Source: DASUPK01 sp963774305 (GTDB lineage: Bacteria; Actinomycetota; Thermoleophilia; Solirubrobacterales; 70-9). Taken from it: a stretch of 64,000 nucleotides of DNA. Location: NCBI GenBank assembly GCA_963774305.1, contig CAVZEM010000005.1:248001-312000 (forward strand), given 5' to 3'. The position numbers and the translations under genes were made by a program. Shown in pieces: positions 18,512 through 27,654 of the stretch; position 1 is the first letter of the stretch, and the number at the start of each line of letters is the position of its first letter. The notes beneath the pieces were generated by a model, which saw only the letters and a list, made by a program, of their open reading frames with translations, made no database searches and was not told the DNA's origin.

Positions 18512-19152
18512 GCGGCAGACAATATCCGGCGGCAACCGGGTCTTTTGCGAAGCTCCCACCGTGGCGTCGCTGCAGCCAATGGCGCACCTGGCGGATCAAG
18601 AGGCGCTGGTATGAGCGCAACCAGCGACGGAGCCGCCGGCGCCGGATCAACCGGCATGCCGCCGAGGGCGGCTTCTTCATCCGCTATCCGGTCGAGGGTG
18701 AGGTGCTCGAGGCGCTCGACTCGGGCCACCTGGAGATTGGCGAGGGAACGCTGCTCGAGCCCGGCTGCTGGCTGACGCTTTCAGGGGATGCCCGAATCCG
18801 CATCGGCGAGGGCTGCTTCCTCAACCGCAACACGATGCTCGCCGCGCTCGAGCTGATCGAGATCGGCGACCACGTCATGTTCGCCAACAACTGCTTCGTC
18901 GGCGACTCCGACCATCGCTACGACGACCCGACCAAGCCGGTCACCTGGCAGGGCTTCGAGCCGCAGGGACCGGTGCGGATCGGCTCGAATTGCTGGTTCG
19001 GCGTCGGCTGCGTGGTCACGGGCGGCGTCGAGATCGGAGAGCGCTGCGTGATCGGCGCGAACTCGGTCGTCACCCGCGACCTGCCGGCCGGCGTGATCGC
19101 CGCCGGAGCACCCGCGAAGGTGATCCGCGAGATCGAGTTCAAGTCGCAATAG
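18487..19152 (+). CDS. Hexapeptide-repeat acyltransferase (start uncertain)
   Basis: The C-terminal ~150 residues form a left-handed beta-helix with hexapeptide repeats (LEIGEGTLLEPGC, IRIGEGCFLNRN, IEIGDHVMFANN, VEIGERCVIGANS) and end with the classical GAPAKVIREIEF. This is the fold of O-acetyl/serine-type acyltransferases; FVGDSDHRYDDP carries the likely catalytic His. The only canonical in-frame start is TTG at 18487, which overlaps the divergent ROK gene start. A basic arginine-rich stretch precedes the helix, and the natural start may lie within it. Confidence 0.78.
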   Translation: MPASRLGSRGRQYPAATGSFAKLPPWRRCSQWRTWRIKRRWYERNQRRSRRRRINRHAAEGGFFIRYPVEGEVLEALDSGHLEIGEGTLLEPGCWLTLSGDARIRIGEGCFLNRNTMLAALELIEIGDHVMFANNCFVGDSDHRYDDPTKPVTWQGFEPQGPVRIGSNCWFGVGCVVTGGVEIGERCVIGANSVVTRDLPAGVIAAGAPAKVIREIEFKSQ

Positions 19153-19185
19153 AGGCGTCCCGGCCCCTTCCTAGAGTTCGGAGCG

Positions 19186-20095
19186 ATGCTCAGACTCCGG
19201 CTCGCGATCGAGGACCACCGTGCGGACATCGTCACCCGGGCGCTAGAGGAGACCGGCGGGGTCCACCGGATCGTCGCGCTCAGTCCCGAGCGAACGGGGA
19301 GTGGCGTGGTGCTCGCGGCTGACGTGATGCCGTCCGTGGCCGACCGTGTGATGCAGCTGATTCGCGAGTGGGAGGTCTCCGATGCCGACTACCTGCTCAC
19401 GCGGCAGGAGGTGGTGGCGCCGAACCCGCCCCACGGACGGCTCTCGGGGGGCGAGGAGTTCGCCTGGATCGAGGTGATGGGGGAGGCGAGGACACACTCG
19501 CGCCCACTCGGCCGCTACCTGGCACTGATGTCGGTGGCCGGCGTCCTCGGCGCGCTCGGGGTGATCACGGACAACCCGATCCTGGTCGTTGGCGCCATGG
19601 CGGTCAGCCCCGACATCCTGCCCATCTGCGCCGCCTGCGTCGGATTGGTCGCGGGCCGAGTCCGATTGGCCCGGCGCGCCACCGTCACTCTGCTGCTCGG
19701 CATCCTCCTCACCTGGGCGGTCGCCGCAGCGCTCGCCTGGTCCCTCCAGGCCGTGGGCATCCTGAGCTCGAGCTTCCAGGTTCACGACAGCTCGCTTCAC
19801 GGCCTCGCTGACGTCGACTATTCGACCGTGCTCGTGGCGCTCGCAGCGGGGGTCGCCGCGATGCTCTCCTTCGAGACCCGAGCCGCGGCCGCCGTCGGAG
19901 TCGCAATTTCAGTCACCACCATTCCCGCATCGGCTCTCTTCGGGGTCTCGCTCGGCCTCGGTGAGGTGAGCGTCTCCTGGGGAGCGGCCGGTGTGCTGGC
20001 CGTCAACGTCACCCTCCTGCTGCTCTCCGGGCACCGTCACTCTGGCCGCGCAGCGATGGCTGGCTGCCAGGTCGGGCCGGCCCGTCAGGACGTAG
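19186..20095 (+). CDS. DUF389 membrane protein (frame break near the C-terminus)
   Basis: The N-terminal ~100 residues are a soluble ferredoxin-like domain (LALEETGG..., DYLLTRQEV). They are followed by about six helices with the DUF389 hallmark GALGVITDNPILVVGAMAVSPD. Near 20028-20031 a GGG occurs where GG would be expected. Deleting one G gives a natural ending, SGTVTLAAQRWLAARSGRPV, with TAG at 20093-20095; as written the frame runs to 20115 with a nonsense tail. Function of the family is unknown. Confidence 0.8.
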
Positions 20096-20107
20096 GAGCG
20101 CGGCGCA

Positions 20108-20525
20108 TCAGCTGACGACCTGGACGACCACCGTTCGGTTGCGCGGCCGGTCGTCGAAGTCGATCAGGACCAGCTGCTGCCAGGTCCCCAGGGCGAGGCG
20201 CCCGTCGATGACCGGCACCTGCTCGGATGCGCCGATCAGCGAGGCGCGCTGATGGGCGTGCGAGTTGGTGTCGTGGTTCAGGCGGTTGTGCTCATAGTCG
20301 CCCTCGACCGGGATCAACCGGTCGAGCAGCGTCCCGCAGGTCGGCGACGCCGCCGGGCTCGAACTCCATCGTCGTGATCGCCGCGGTCGACCCCCGCACG
20401 AACGCGGTGACGAGCCCATCGGCAACCGGTCCATCGGCGACGACCTGCTGGATATCCCCGGTGATGTCGATGACGTCTGCGTCGCCGCGCGTCGAGTAGC
20501 TCAGCTCCCCGCTGTGGACGGTCAT
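20108..20525 (-). CDS. YjbQ/UPF0047 family protein (one frame break)
   Basis: The N-terminal half (SGELSYSTRGDADVIDITGD, FVRGSTAAITTMEFEPGG) and C-terminal half (LLDRLIPVEGDYEHN, NSHAHQRASLIGASEQVPV, LGTWQQLVLIDFDDRPRNR) are in two frames. They join if one C is removed from CCC at 20333-20335. The combined ~138 aa is a complete YjbQ fold with the conserved N-SHAH-R and GTWQ segments. Relatives have been linked to thiamine phosphate metabolism, but the role is unsettled. ATG at 20525. Confidence 0.82.
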
Positions 20526-20619
20526 GGCGCGCACGGTAACGAACGCGATATCACCCCTTTCGGGCGATGCGGCCGCCGGGACGCCTGAGACAATCCCGCC
20601 CGATGCCGGGACGGAGCCA

Positions 20620-22273
20620 GTGAACGACGCCCCCACCAAGCCTGCCGAGCCGAAGCATCGTCACCGCAAGCTCGTGTGGGCCCTCGTCGTGCTCGCGTCG
20701 GTGGTGCTGGTCGTTTCGATGATCGCGAACTGGGTTCAGACCCAGGTCCTCGACAGCAACCAGTTCGCCAACAGCACCGAAGAGATCCTCCAGAACCAGG
20801 ACGTCCAGGAGCAGCTCAGCATCTTCGCGGTCGACCAGCTCTACGCCAACGTCGACGTCCAAGCCCAGATCGAGCAGAAGCTGCCGCCCCCCGCTCAGCC
20901 GCTCGCCGCTCCGGTCACGGCGGCGACCAGACAACTCGCCACGAACGTGGCGGAGACGGCGCTCGCCTCGCCTCGAGTTCAGCAACTCGTCGCCACCGCG
21001 ATCAGTGGGGCGCAGCAGCGGTTCGTCAGCCTGATCGAGAACAAGGGCCAATTCGTCTCGACGCAGGGCGGCGACGTCACCCTCGAATACGGGAGCTTCG
21101 TCGCCGACCTTGCCACTCGCCTGGGCGTTGACCCCTCGACGATCTCCCAGATCCAGGGCTTCATCCAGCAGTACTCGACGGAGCTCAAGCAGCGCCTGAC
21201 GACGATGCAGAGCAAGATCGAGTCCACGCGAGCGACGCTCTCCCAGGCGCAGGCGGGCACGCTCAGCCCCGCAGGCGCAACAGAACCTCACGACTCTCGA
21301 AACGGATGCCGCCCAGCTCCATGCGACCGTCGCGAGCCTCGAGCAGAAGATCGCGGGCATCCAGCCGAAGGCCCCCGCCCAGCTCCAGAGCCGGTTGTCC
21401 GACCTCCAGGGCCGCCTGGCCAAGCTCGACAAGCGGCTGGCCACAGTGCAGCGACAGGCCGCCGCGGTGCTCAAGGATCCAAGCCAGGCGAACATCCTCA
21501 AGCTCGACCCCACGCTCGCCTCGCTCCAGACGCGCGTCACCACCCTGCTCAACCGTCAGGCGGTTCAGCACCCCGGCGAGGTCGTCGTGATGAAGTCCAG
21601 CGAACTGAGCGGGCTCCAGGACCTGGTCGAGCGCGCTGCGCAACCTCGGCTTCGTGCTGCCGCTGCTGGCGCTCGTGCTGTACCTGGCGCGCGATCTACC
21701 TGGCGAAGGGATGGCGCCGGGAGACACTGATGGCAGTCGGAGGCGGGATCCTGGGGGCCACGCTGCTCGTCCTGCTGGCGAGGCACCTGATCGGCAGCGC
21801 GGTCACCGACTCGGTGGCGAGCTCCGATGCGGTCAAGCCGGCGATCACCGCCGTCTGGAACATCATTTCCGCCGGGCTGCGCGAGCGGGCCGCTGTTCGT
21901 GCTCGTGATCGGGCTGGGGTTCATCGGCGGGGGGCTCCTCGCAGGGCCCGGCCGCCATGAGGTCGCCGTGCGGCGCTTCCTGGCGCCGTACCTGCGCGAC
22001 CAGCCGGTTGTCGTCTATGCGGTCCTGGCCTTCATCTTCCTGCTCTGGCTGACGCTCCTTCCGACGATCAACAACGTCGGTCAGGTGCTCATAGTCCTGG
22101 TTCTCGCTGGGCTGGCGGTGCTGGGCGTCGAGATCCTGCGCCGCCAGACGGCACGGGAGTTTCCGGACGCCTCAACAGGCTCCCGACCCGACCCCGCGCC
22201 CGTAACCGGGCGTCGGCGGCCCTACCAGTCCCAGGGGGTGTCGGTGCCCACCAGCGACTCCTGCTCGAGGTAG
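20620..22273 (+). CDS. Membrane-anchored coiled-coil protein (four frame breaks)
   Basis: Likely GTG start at 20620 after ACGGAG. Order: short cytosolic tail, helix LVWALVVLASVVLVVSMIANW, large extracytoplasmic alpha-helical domain (NSTEEILQNQDVQEQLSIFA; FIQQYSTELKQRLTTMQSKI; LQGRLAKLDKRLATVQRQAA), then three or four C-terminal helices (FVLPLLALVLYLA, GILGATLLVLLARHLIG, FVLVIGLGFIGGGLLAGP, VVYAVLAFIFLLWLTLLPTI). The frame changes near 21275, 21640, 21690 and 21890. Two look like extra Gs and two like lost CG pairs in CGCG runs. Full length is about 540 aa. The 3' end overlaps panB antisense, so the real stop may be earlier (TAA at 22203). It belongs to a recurrent actinobacterial family with no known role. 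Confidence 0.65.
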
Positions 22274-23148
22274 CGGGCGAACTCCTCCAGCTCCTCCTGG
22301 GGGATCGAGTAGGTGTGCTGCTCCTCGTCCGGGAAGGTCCGGGCTGCGGACCTCCTCGGTATAGGCGCGGACGCCCTTCAGCGACTCCTCGCGGACCTCG
22401 GCGAAGCGCTTGACGAACTTCGGCTGGTGGCCGTCGTAGACGCCGAGCAGGTCGTGCAGGACCAGCACCTGGCCGTCGGTCGACGGGCCGGCGCCGATCC
22501 CGATCACCGGGATCTCCAGCTTCGGCATCAGGGCCTCGGTGACCGCGGACGGGAATCGCCTCGAAGACGATCGCGAAGCAGCCGACCGACTGCAGCGCCA
22601 GGGCCTCCTCGCACAGCTTCGCCGCCGCCTCGGCGGTCTTGCCCTGGGCCTTGAAGCCGCCCAGGGCAGTCGCGGTCTGCGGGGTGAGCCCGACGTGGCC
22701 CATCACCGGGATGCCGGAGCGAACGATTGCCCGCGCCCGGTCGACCGAGGCGCCGCCCGCGCTCGAGCTTGACGGCGTCGCAGCCCGCCTCCTTGACGAA
22801 GCGCTGGGCGTTCTCGATCGCCTGCTCGTTGGACTTCTCGTAGGAGCCGAAGGGCATGTCGCCGATCAGCAGCGGCCGCTTCAGGCCTCGCCGGACGGCG
22901 GCGGCCATCATCAGCATCTCGTCCATGCCGACCGGGGTGGTGGCGTCGTAGCCGAGGACGACCATCGCGGCCGTGTCGCCGACCAGGACGATGTCGACAC
23001 CCGCCTCCTCGACGATCTGGGCCGATGGGTAGTCGTAGGCCGTGATCATCACGATCGGCTCGTCGTCGCGCTTCATCTCAGCGATCCGCGGCAGCGTCAG
23101 AGGCTGTCGATCTTCATTGGAGGGCTCTTGGGGCGGATGGGTGCTCAC
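22222..23148 (-). CDS. panB: Ketopantoate hydroxymethyltransferase (three +1 frame breaks)
   Basis: First committed step of pantothenate synthesis: a hydroxymethyl group is moved from methylene-THF to ketoisovalerate. VMITAYDYPSAQIVEEAGVD, LVGDTAAMVVLGYDAT, PVMGHVGLTPQT, PVIGIGAGPSTDGQVLVLHD and the C-terminal LVGTDTPWDW tail are all PanB. The gene is split over four frames by extra bases in homopolymers: CCC at 22756-22758, GGG at 22551-22553 and GGG at 22341-22343. Removing one base from each restores KLERGGASVDRARAIV, FEAIPSAVTEALMPKLEI and EVRSRTFPDEEQHTYS. GTG start overlaps the panD stop (GTGA), showing coupling. Confidence 0.92.
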
Positions 23149-23555
23149 AGCAGTGCCTCCTGGTCCGGATTGTCTTCCCCGAGCAGGACGCTGGGGTCGC
23201 TGTCGACGGCGGTGACCTCGTTGTCGTCGTTGACGTGCACGACGACGGGCGAGTAGCGCTCGAGGTCGCTCTCATCGAAGGCTCCGAAGCTGGCGACGGT
23301 CACCTTGTGGCCGGTGCGGACGAGCCGGGCGGCTGCGCCATTCACCTGAACCGTTCCCGAGCCCTCCTCGCCCTCGATCGCGTAGGTGACGAAGCGGGCG
23401 CCGTTGTCGATGTCCCAGACGTGCACCTGCTCGTTGACCAGCAGATCCGCCTGCCGCATCAAGGCCGGGTCGAGGGTGATGCTGCCGACGTAGTCGACGT
23501 CACAGTCCGTGATCGTCGCGCGATGGATCTTCGACTTGAGCATCTGACGCTGCAT
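23145..23555 (-). CDS. panD: Aspartate 1-decarboxylase proenzyme
   Basis: 136 aa. MLKSKIHRATITDCDVDYVGS contains the self-cleavage site Gly-Ser that generates the pyruvoyl cofactor, followed by SITLDPALMRQADLL. It makes beta-alanine for pantothenate. Lys and Tyr residues of the active site (KSKIHRA, VTYAIEG) are in place. It overlaps panC upstream (TGATG) and panB downstream (GTGA). Confidence 0.96.
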   Translation of the reverse strand: MQRQMLKSKIHRATITDCDVDYVGSITLDPALMRQADLLVNEQVHVWDIDNGARFVTYAIEGEEGSGTVQVNGAAARLVRTGHKVTVASFGAFDESDLERYSPVVVHVNDDNEVTAVDSDPSVLLGEDNPDQEALL

Positions 23556-24424
23556 CAGGCCTCCCTGTTCGGAGTGATCACGACGTTGTCGATGAGGCGG
23601 GCCCTGCCCACCCGGGCCGCGACCGCCACCAGCACGGGCCGCCCGTTCAGCTCGGCCACGGGGGAGAGGTCCTCCGCGGCGCGCGCCTCCACGTACTCCG
23701 GCTCGATTCCGGAGTTACGAAGCTCGTTTCTGGCCGCCTCCACCAGGGCGTCGGTGGAGGTCTCGCCGTCGCGGGCCGCCTCCTCGGCCGCCCGCAGGGC
23801 GCGGGAGATCGCGGTCGCCCGCTCGCGCTGCTCCGCCGTCAGGTAGGCGTTGCGGGAGCTGAGCGCCAGGCCGTCGTCCTCGCGGACGGTCGGCAGCACG
23901 GCGATCTCGATGGGGAAGTCGAGGTCCCTGGTCATCCGCTCGATCACCAGGGCCTGCTGGGCGTCCTTGCGGCCGAAGTAGGCGACGTCGGGCTGGACCG
24001 AGTTGAAGAGCTTGGCGACCACGGTGGTGACCCCACTGAAGTGAGACGGGCCCCGCTGGTCGGGATTGCCCTCCAGCACGCCGGTCAGCGAGTTCGCCAC
24101 TTCGACCGAGGTGGCGAAGCCCTCCGGGTACATCTCGGCGCCATCCGGCATCCAGAGCAGGTCCACGCCCTCCAGGGCGGCAAGCTCGGCGTCGCGGTCC
24201 TCGTCGCGCGGGTAGGCGTCGAGGTCCTCGCCCGGCCCGAACTGGGTGGGGTTGACGAAGAGGCTGACGACGACGACGTCGCAGTCCTCGCGCGCCTGGC
24301 GCATGAGGGAGAGATGACCCTGGTGGAAGTAGCCCATCGTCGGGACGAGGCCGATGCGCTTGCCATCCCGGCGCGAAGCGGCCAGCGCCTCGCGCAGCTC
24401 GCTCCTCTTCCGGACGATCTTCAT
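23555..24424 (-). CDS. panC: Pantothenate synthetase
   Basis: 289 aa, ATP-dependent condensation of pantoate and beta-alanine. It carries GLVPTMGYFHQGHLSLMRQA (HIGH-type nucleotide site), FVNPTQFGPGEDLDAYPR, PDVAYFGRKDAQQ and the KMSKS-like LALSSRNAYL. ATG at 24424; it overlaps the upstream DUF2520 gene by 4 bases, so the four genes from 25194 down to 22222 read as one tightly coupled operon. Confidence 0.97.
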   Translation of the reverse strand: MKIVRKRSELREALAASRRDGKRIGLVPTMGYFHQGHLSLMRQAREDCDVVVVSLFVNPTQFGPGEDLDAYPRDEDRDAELAALEGVDLLWMPDGAEMYPEGFATSVEVANSLTGVLEGNPDQRGPSHFSGVTTVVAKLFNSVQPDVAYFGRKDAQQALVIERMTRDLDFPIEIAVLPTVREDDGLALSSRNAYLTAEQRERATAISRALRAAEEAARDGETSTDALVEAARNELRNSGIEPEYVEARAAEDLSPVAELNGRPVLVAVAARVGRARLIDNVVITPNREA

Positions 24425-25194
24425 GCCGAGACCTCGTCTGCGACCGCCTCCGCACGCGCGGCAAGGGCGTCGTAGAGCGGAAGGAGCTCGGGTGCGGTCT
24501 CGGCGAGTGCCGCGCGGTGGCGCTCGACGGTGGCATGATCGCCGCGGGCGATCGGGCCGGTCAGGGCCGCCGGCCCGCGCTCGGCCCAGTTGGCGGCCGT
24601 GCGCAGCACCAGCGGGGCGAGGAGCTCACGGGCGTCCTCGATCCCCAGCCGTTCGACCAGCTCGACGGCGGACTCCTCCAGCGCGACCAGGAGGTTCGAC
24701 GCCATCGCCGCAGCGGCGTGGTAGGCGGCGCGACTCTCCTCTGGGACCTCGAACGGCCTCATCCCGAGCGCTTCGGCAAGCGACCGGGCGTATGCGACAG
24801 CGGTCTCGTCGGACCCGGCGATCGCGGCGGGGGTCCCGCCGACCGCGGTCTCGCCGTCCGCGAAGGTCTGCAGTGGGTGCAGAGAGAAGGTCGAGGAGCC
24901 GCGCTCGCGGGCAGCCGTCAGCGCGTCCAGCGTGCCGGCGCCGCTGACGTGGCCGACGAGAGGCGGAGCCGCTTCCGCAACGCGCGCGCAGACCTCAGCG
25001 ATCGCGTCGTCGGGGACGCAGAGCAGGGCCGCGCCGGCCCCGGCGATCGCCTCGTCATTCCTCGCGAGCCGGACGTCGATTCCGGCAAGCTCCGCGGCCT
25101 TGGCCAGCGAGCCGCCCACGCGGCCACGGCCGACGATCACCAGCTTCGTGGCGCTCAGGGGGGATGGGAGGTGATCCCGTTCCAGTTCCCGCAT
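24421..25194 (-). CDS. Rossmann-fold DUF2520 dehydrogenase (candidate ketopantoate reductase)
   Basis: 257 aa. N-terminal dinucleotide site KLVIVGRGRVGGSLAKAAEL, then LHPLQTFADGE and a helical C-terminal DUF2520 domain (YHAAAAMASNLLVALEESAVEL). It heads the panC-panD-panB operon with a 4-base overlap to panC. No panE/ilvC is in the window, so it may provide the ketopantoate to pantoate reduction; that role is inference from position and fold. ATG at 25194 is the best start, though the ribosome site is poor. Confidence 0.8.
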   Translation of the reverse strand: MRELERDHLPSPLSATKLVIVGRGRVGGSLAKAAELAGIDVRLARNDEAIAGAGAALLCVPDDAIAEVCARVAEAAPPLVGHVSGAGTLDALTAARERGSSTFSLHPLQTFADGETAVGGTPAAIAGSDETAVAYARSLAEALGMRPFEVPEESRAAYHAAAAMASNLLVALEESAVELVERLGIEDARELLAPLVLRTAANWAERGPAALTGPIARGDHATVERHRAALAETAPELLPLYDALAARAEAVADEVSA

Positions 25195-25425
25195 GGGAGA
25201 TACCAGACGGCTTTCTTCGATGGACGAGGTGTCGGTGCGTGAAGTTCGAGTGGGTCCGCGCTGATTGGAGTCGCGGCCCACGGCGAAGTATAGAGAGCGA
25301 TCCTGGCCAGCCAGCCAGTCGCGATTGACGCGGCCGCGGTGTTTATGGCGGCCGTTCAAGAAGGGCCCAATTTGCGAGGCGCCATGCGCACCTATTGATC
25401 ATGTCCCGGAACTACCATCAACCCG

Positions 25426-25719
25426 GTGCCGATCTACGAGTTCGCCTGTGAGTCATGCGGCCTCCGCTTCGAGGAGCTGGTCGGCTCCCACGTCGGTCTG
25501 GAGATCGCCGACGTCGTCTGCCCGGAGTGTGGGTCGGCGAAGGTGGAGCGCCAGCTCTCCACCTCGTACGCGCCGCTGCAGCACCAGATGACGCCGAACC
25601 AGCGGCGCCGGCTGGAGGACAAGCGCGGCACGGATCGCGATGGCGCCAAGGAGCGCTTCAAACGGCAGCGCGCGGCCGAGAAGCGCGCCGCAGCCAGGCG
25701 GAGCGGTGAGAGCTCGTGA
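25426..25719 (+). CDS. FmdB-type zinc ribbon protein
   Basis: 97 aa. PIYEFACESCGLRFEELV opens the FmdB/CxxC_CXXC_SSSS family, and the second pair VVCPECGSAKVERQLS completes a four-Cys zinc ribbon. The C-terminal half is a highly charged basic helix (ERFKRQRAAEKRAAARR) that could bind nucleic acid. GTG start; its stop overlaps the GTG of the uracil-DNA glycosylase gene. The 231 bp upstream (25195-25425), between divergent genes, hold its promoter and nothing else I recognise. Confidence 0.88.
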   Translation: MPIYEFACESCGLRFEELVGSHVGLEIADVVCPECGSAKVERQLSTSYAPLQHQMTPNQRRRLEDKRGTDRDGAKERFKRQRAAEKRAAARRSGESS

Positions 25720-26369
25720 GCGACGCCGAGTCCCGCCGCCAGGCGCTGGTCGAGGTCTACAACGAGGCGTCGGTCTGCGAGCGCTGCGCGCTTTCTGAGA
25801 CGCGCAACCGGGTCGTCTTCGGATCCGGCAATGCGGACGCCGACCTGATGTTCGTCGGCGAGGCACCGGGCGCGGAGGAGGATCGCCAGGGGCTGCCGTT
25901 CGTCGGTCGCGCGGGGGGCCTCCTCACCGAGCTGCTTGAGGGCATCGGGATGAAGAGGGAGGACGTGTTCATCAACAACGTGCTGATGTGCCGACCGCCC
26001 GGGAATCGAGACCCGCAGCCCGAGGAGATCGATTCGTGTCGACCATGGCTCGAGCAGCGGATTGGGCTAATTCAGCCGCGAGTGATCTGCACCCTCGGCA
26101 ACTTTGCGACCAAGCTGCTCACCGCCAACCAGACGGGCATCACCAAGGTCCACGGGGTGCCGCAACGGCACCTGATCGGCGGCCGCTTCGTCTACCTGCT
26201 GCCGCTCTTCCATCCCGCCGCCGGACTCCGCACACCGCGGGTGGCCGAGCAGCTCCGCGAGGACTTCCGTCAGATCCCCGACCTGCTGGCCCAGCCGGTT
26301 CCGGAGCCGGAGCCGTTGGTCCCGGACCGGGAGCCCGAGCCGGACCAGATGGGCCTGTTCGGCGGCTGA
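25716..26369 (+). CDS. Uracil-DNA glycosylase, family 4 (Fe-S type)
   Basis: 217 aa. Four cysteines (CERC near the N-terminus, NNVLMCRPPGNRDP, QPRVICTLGN) match the [4Fe-4S] ligands of family-4/5 UDGs. Catalytic motif I is FVGEAPGAEEDRQGLPFVGRAG and motif II is LFHPAA. It removes uracil from DNA for base excision repair. The C-terminal tail is a Pro/Glu-rich linker ending DQMGLFGG. It is coupled to the fmdB-like gene by a 4-base overlap. Confidence 0.93.
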   Translation: MSDAESRRQALVEVYNEASVCERCALSETRNRVVFGSGNADADLMFVGEAPGAEEDRQGLPFVGRAGGLLTELLEGIGMKREDVFINNVLMCRPPGNRDPQPEEIDSCRPWLEQRIGLIQPRVICTLGNFATKLLTANQTGITKVHGVPQRHLIGGRFVYLLPLFHPAAGLRTPRVAEQLREDFRQIPDLLAQPVPEPEPLVPDREPEPDQMGLFGG

Positions 26370-26770
26370 CCGAGACGACCAACAGCGCGGCGGAGACCGA
26401 GGCGCTCGGCGAGCGGCTGGCGACCGACCTTGGCCCAGGTGACGTCGTCCTGGTCAGCGGCGAACTGGGAGCGGGGAAGACGACCCTGATTCGTGGCGCG
26501 GCACGGGCGCTGGGCGTCACCGAGCCGGTCACGTCCCCGACCTTCACGATCGGCCACACCTACCGCGGTCGGGTGCCCGTCTCGCATCTCGATCTCTACC
26601 GCCTCGCCGACCTCGGCCAGGAGGATCCGGCGCTTCTCGACGATTACCTGACGCCCGAGGCGGTGGCGTTCGTCGAATGGCCCGGTGCCGCGGAGCCGTG
26701 GCTCGATCGCGTGACGCGGCGCGTAGAGCTCCGGCACGCGGGCGGCGACGAGCGCGAGATCGTTCTCTAG
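26366..26770 (+). CDS. tsaE: tRNA t6A biosynthesis ATPase TsaE
   Basis: 134 aa. Walker A VLVSGELGAGKTTLIRGAARA, SPTFTIGHTY, HLDLYRL and FVEWP are the TsaE motifs. It is the ATPase that supports threonylcarbamoyl-adenosine (t6A) formation on tRNA with TsaB and TsaD, which lie 1.5 kb downstream on the same strand. The frame has no ATG/GTG/TTG before the Walker A; CTG at 26366, overlapping the UDG stop (CTGA), is the only plausible coupled start. Confidence 0.88.
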   Translation: MTETTNSAAETEALGERLATDLGPGDVVLVSGELGAGKTTLIRGAARALGVTEPVTSPTFTIGHTYRGRVPVSHLDLYRLADLGQEDPALLDDYLTPEAVAFVEWPGAAEPWLDRVTRRVELRHAGGDEREIVL

Positions 26771-26868
26771 GCCCTCGCGGCTGTCATCGCGTGCTCATCA
26801 CCTCGTCATGGCGGCTTCATGCCGGCTTCGTACCGTCGCCTCAATTGATCGAATCCCAAGGAGGCATG

Positions 26869-27621
26869 ATGAGGGCGACATCCGCAAGAACGATGGGGGC
26901 GATGGCGACGCTCGCGGCCGCGGTCGCCATGGCGGCCGGCACGGCAACCGAGGCGGCGACTGCCAGCCCAGGCGTTCCCGCACCGAAGGCTTCTCATTTC
27001 GGGAACGGGTCCAATCGCGTCACCAATCCGTGGTTCCCGCTGGCGCGGGGCTCGACCTACGTCTACGACGGCCAGAAGGACGGCAAGCAGGCGCACGACG
27101 TGATGACGGTCACCAGGAAGACCAAGGCGATCACCGGCATCCGGGCGGCGGTCGTCGCTGACCGCCTCTTCCTGAACGGCCAGCTTGCCGAGCGTACGAC
27201 CGACTGGTACGCGCAGGACAAGCACGGCACGGTCTGGTACCTCGGCGAGAAGACTGCCGAGCTCGACGCGAAGGGCAAGGTCACCAGCACGGAGGGCTCG
27301 TTCTTGAATGGACGGGACGGCGCGAAGGGCGGGATCTTCATGCCCACGCACCCGGCGGTCGGTCAGTCGTTCCAGCAGGAATCGTTCAAGGGTCAGGCCG
27401 AGGATCGCTTCCGGATCCTCGACATGGCCACCAGCATCACCACGCCCGCAGTCTCATCCAATCACGTGATGCTGACCGAGGAGACGACCCCGCTGGAGCC
27501 CGGCGTCGTCGACCACAAGTACTACGTGCAGGGCATCGGTACGGTCAAGGAGCAGCAGGTCGCCGGAGCCCAGCCCGGGCAGGCGGAGGAGACCCAGCTG
27601 ATCTCGTTCCACGCGGGCTGA
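26869..27621 (+). CDS. Secreted protein of unknown function
   Basis: 250 aa. A clear signal peptide (RTMGAMATLAAAVAMAAGTATEA) is followed by a globular beta-rich domain beginning NRVTNPWFPLARGSTYVYDG, with LAERTTDWYAQDKHGTVWY and PGVVDHKYYVQGIG later. I know this as a conserved actinobacterial secreted protein but not its role. AAGGAGG at 26858-26864 favours the second ATG (26869) over 26866. It is a single-gene unit between tsaE and convergent lipoprotein genes. Confidence 0.75.
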   Translation: MRATSARTMGAMATLAAAVAMAAGTATEAATASPGVPAPKASHFGNGSNRVTNPWFPLARGSTYVYDGQKDGKQAHDVMTVTRKTKAITGIRAAVVADRLFLNGQLAERTTDWYAQDKHGTVWYLGEKTAELDAKGKVTSTEGSFLNGRDGAKGGIFMPTHPAVGQSFQQESFKGQAEDRFRILDMATSITTPAVSSNHVMLTEETTPLEPGVVDHKYYVQGIGTVKEQQVAGAQPGQAEETQLISFHAG

Positions 27622-27654
27622 GGGGAACGAATTTCTCCGGGCGGCGGTCTGCGG

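Noticed and set aside
25195..25425. Riboswitch or small RNA upstream of the FmdB gene
   Set aside because: No conserved aptamer core or terminator-like hairpin could be drawn; left as a promoter spacer.
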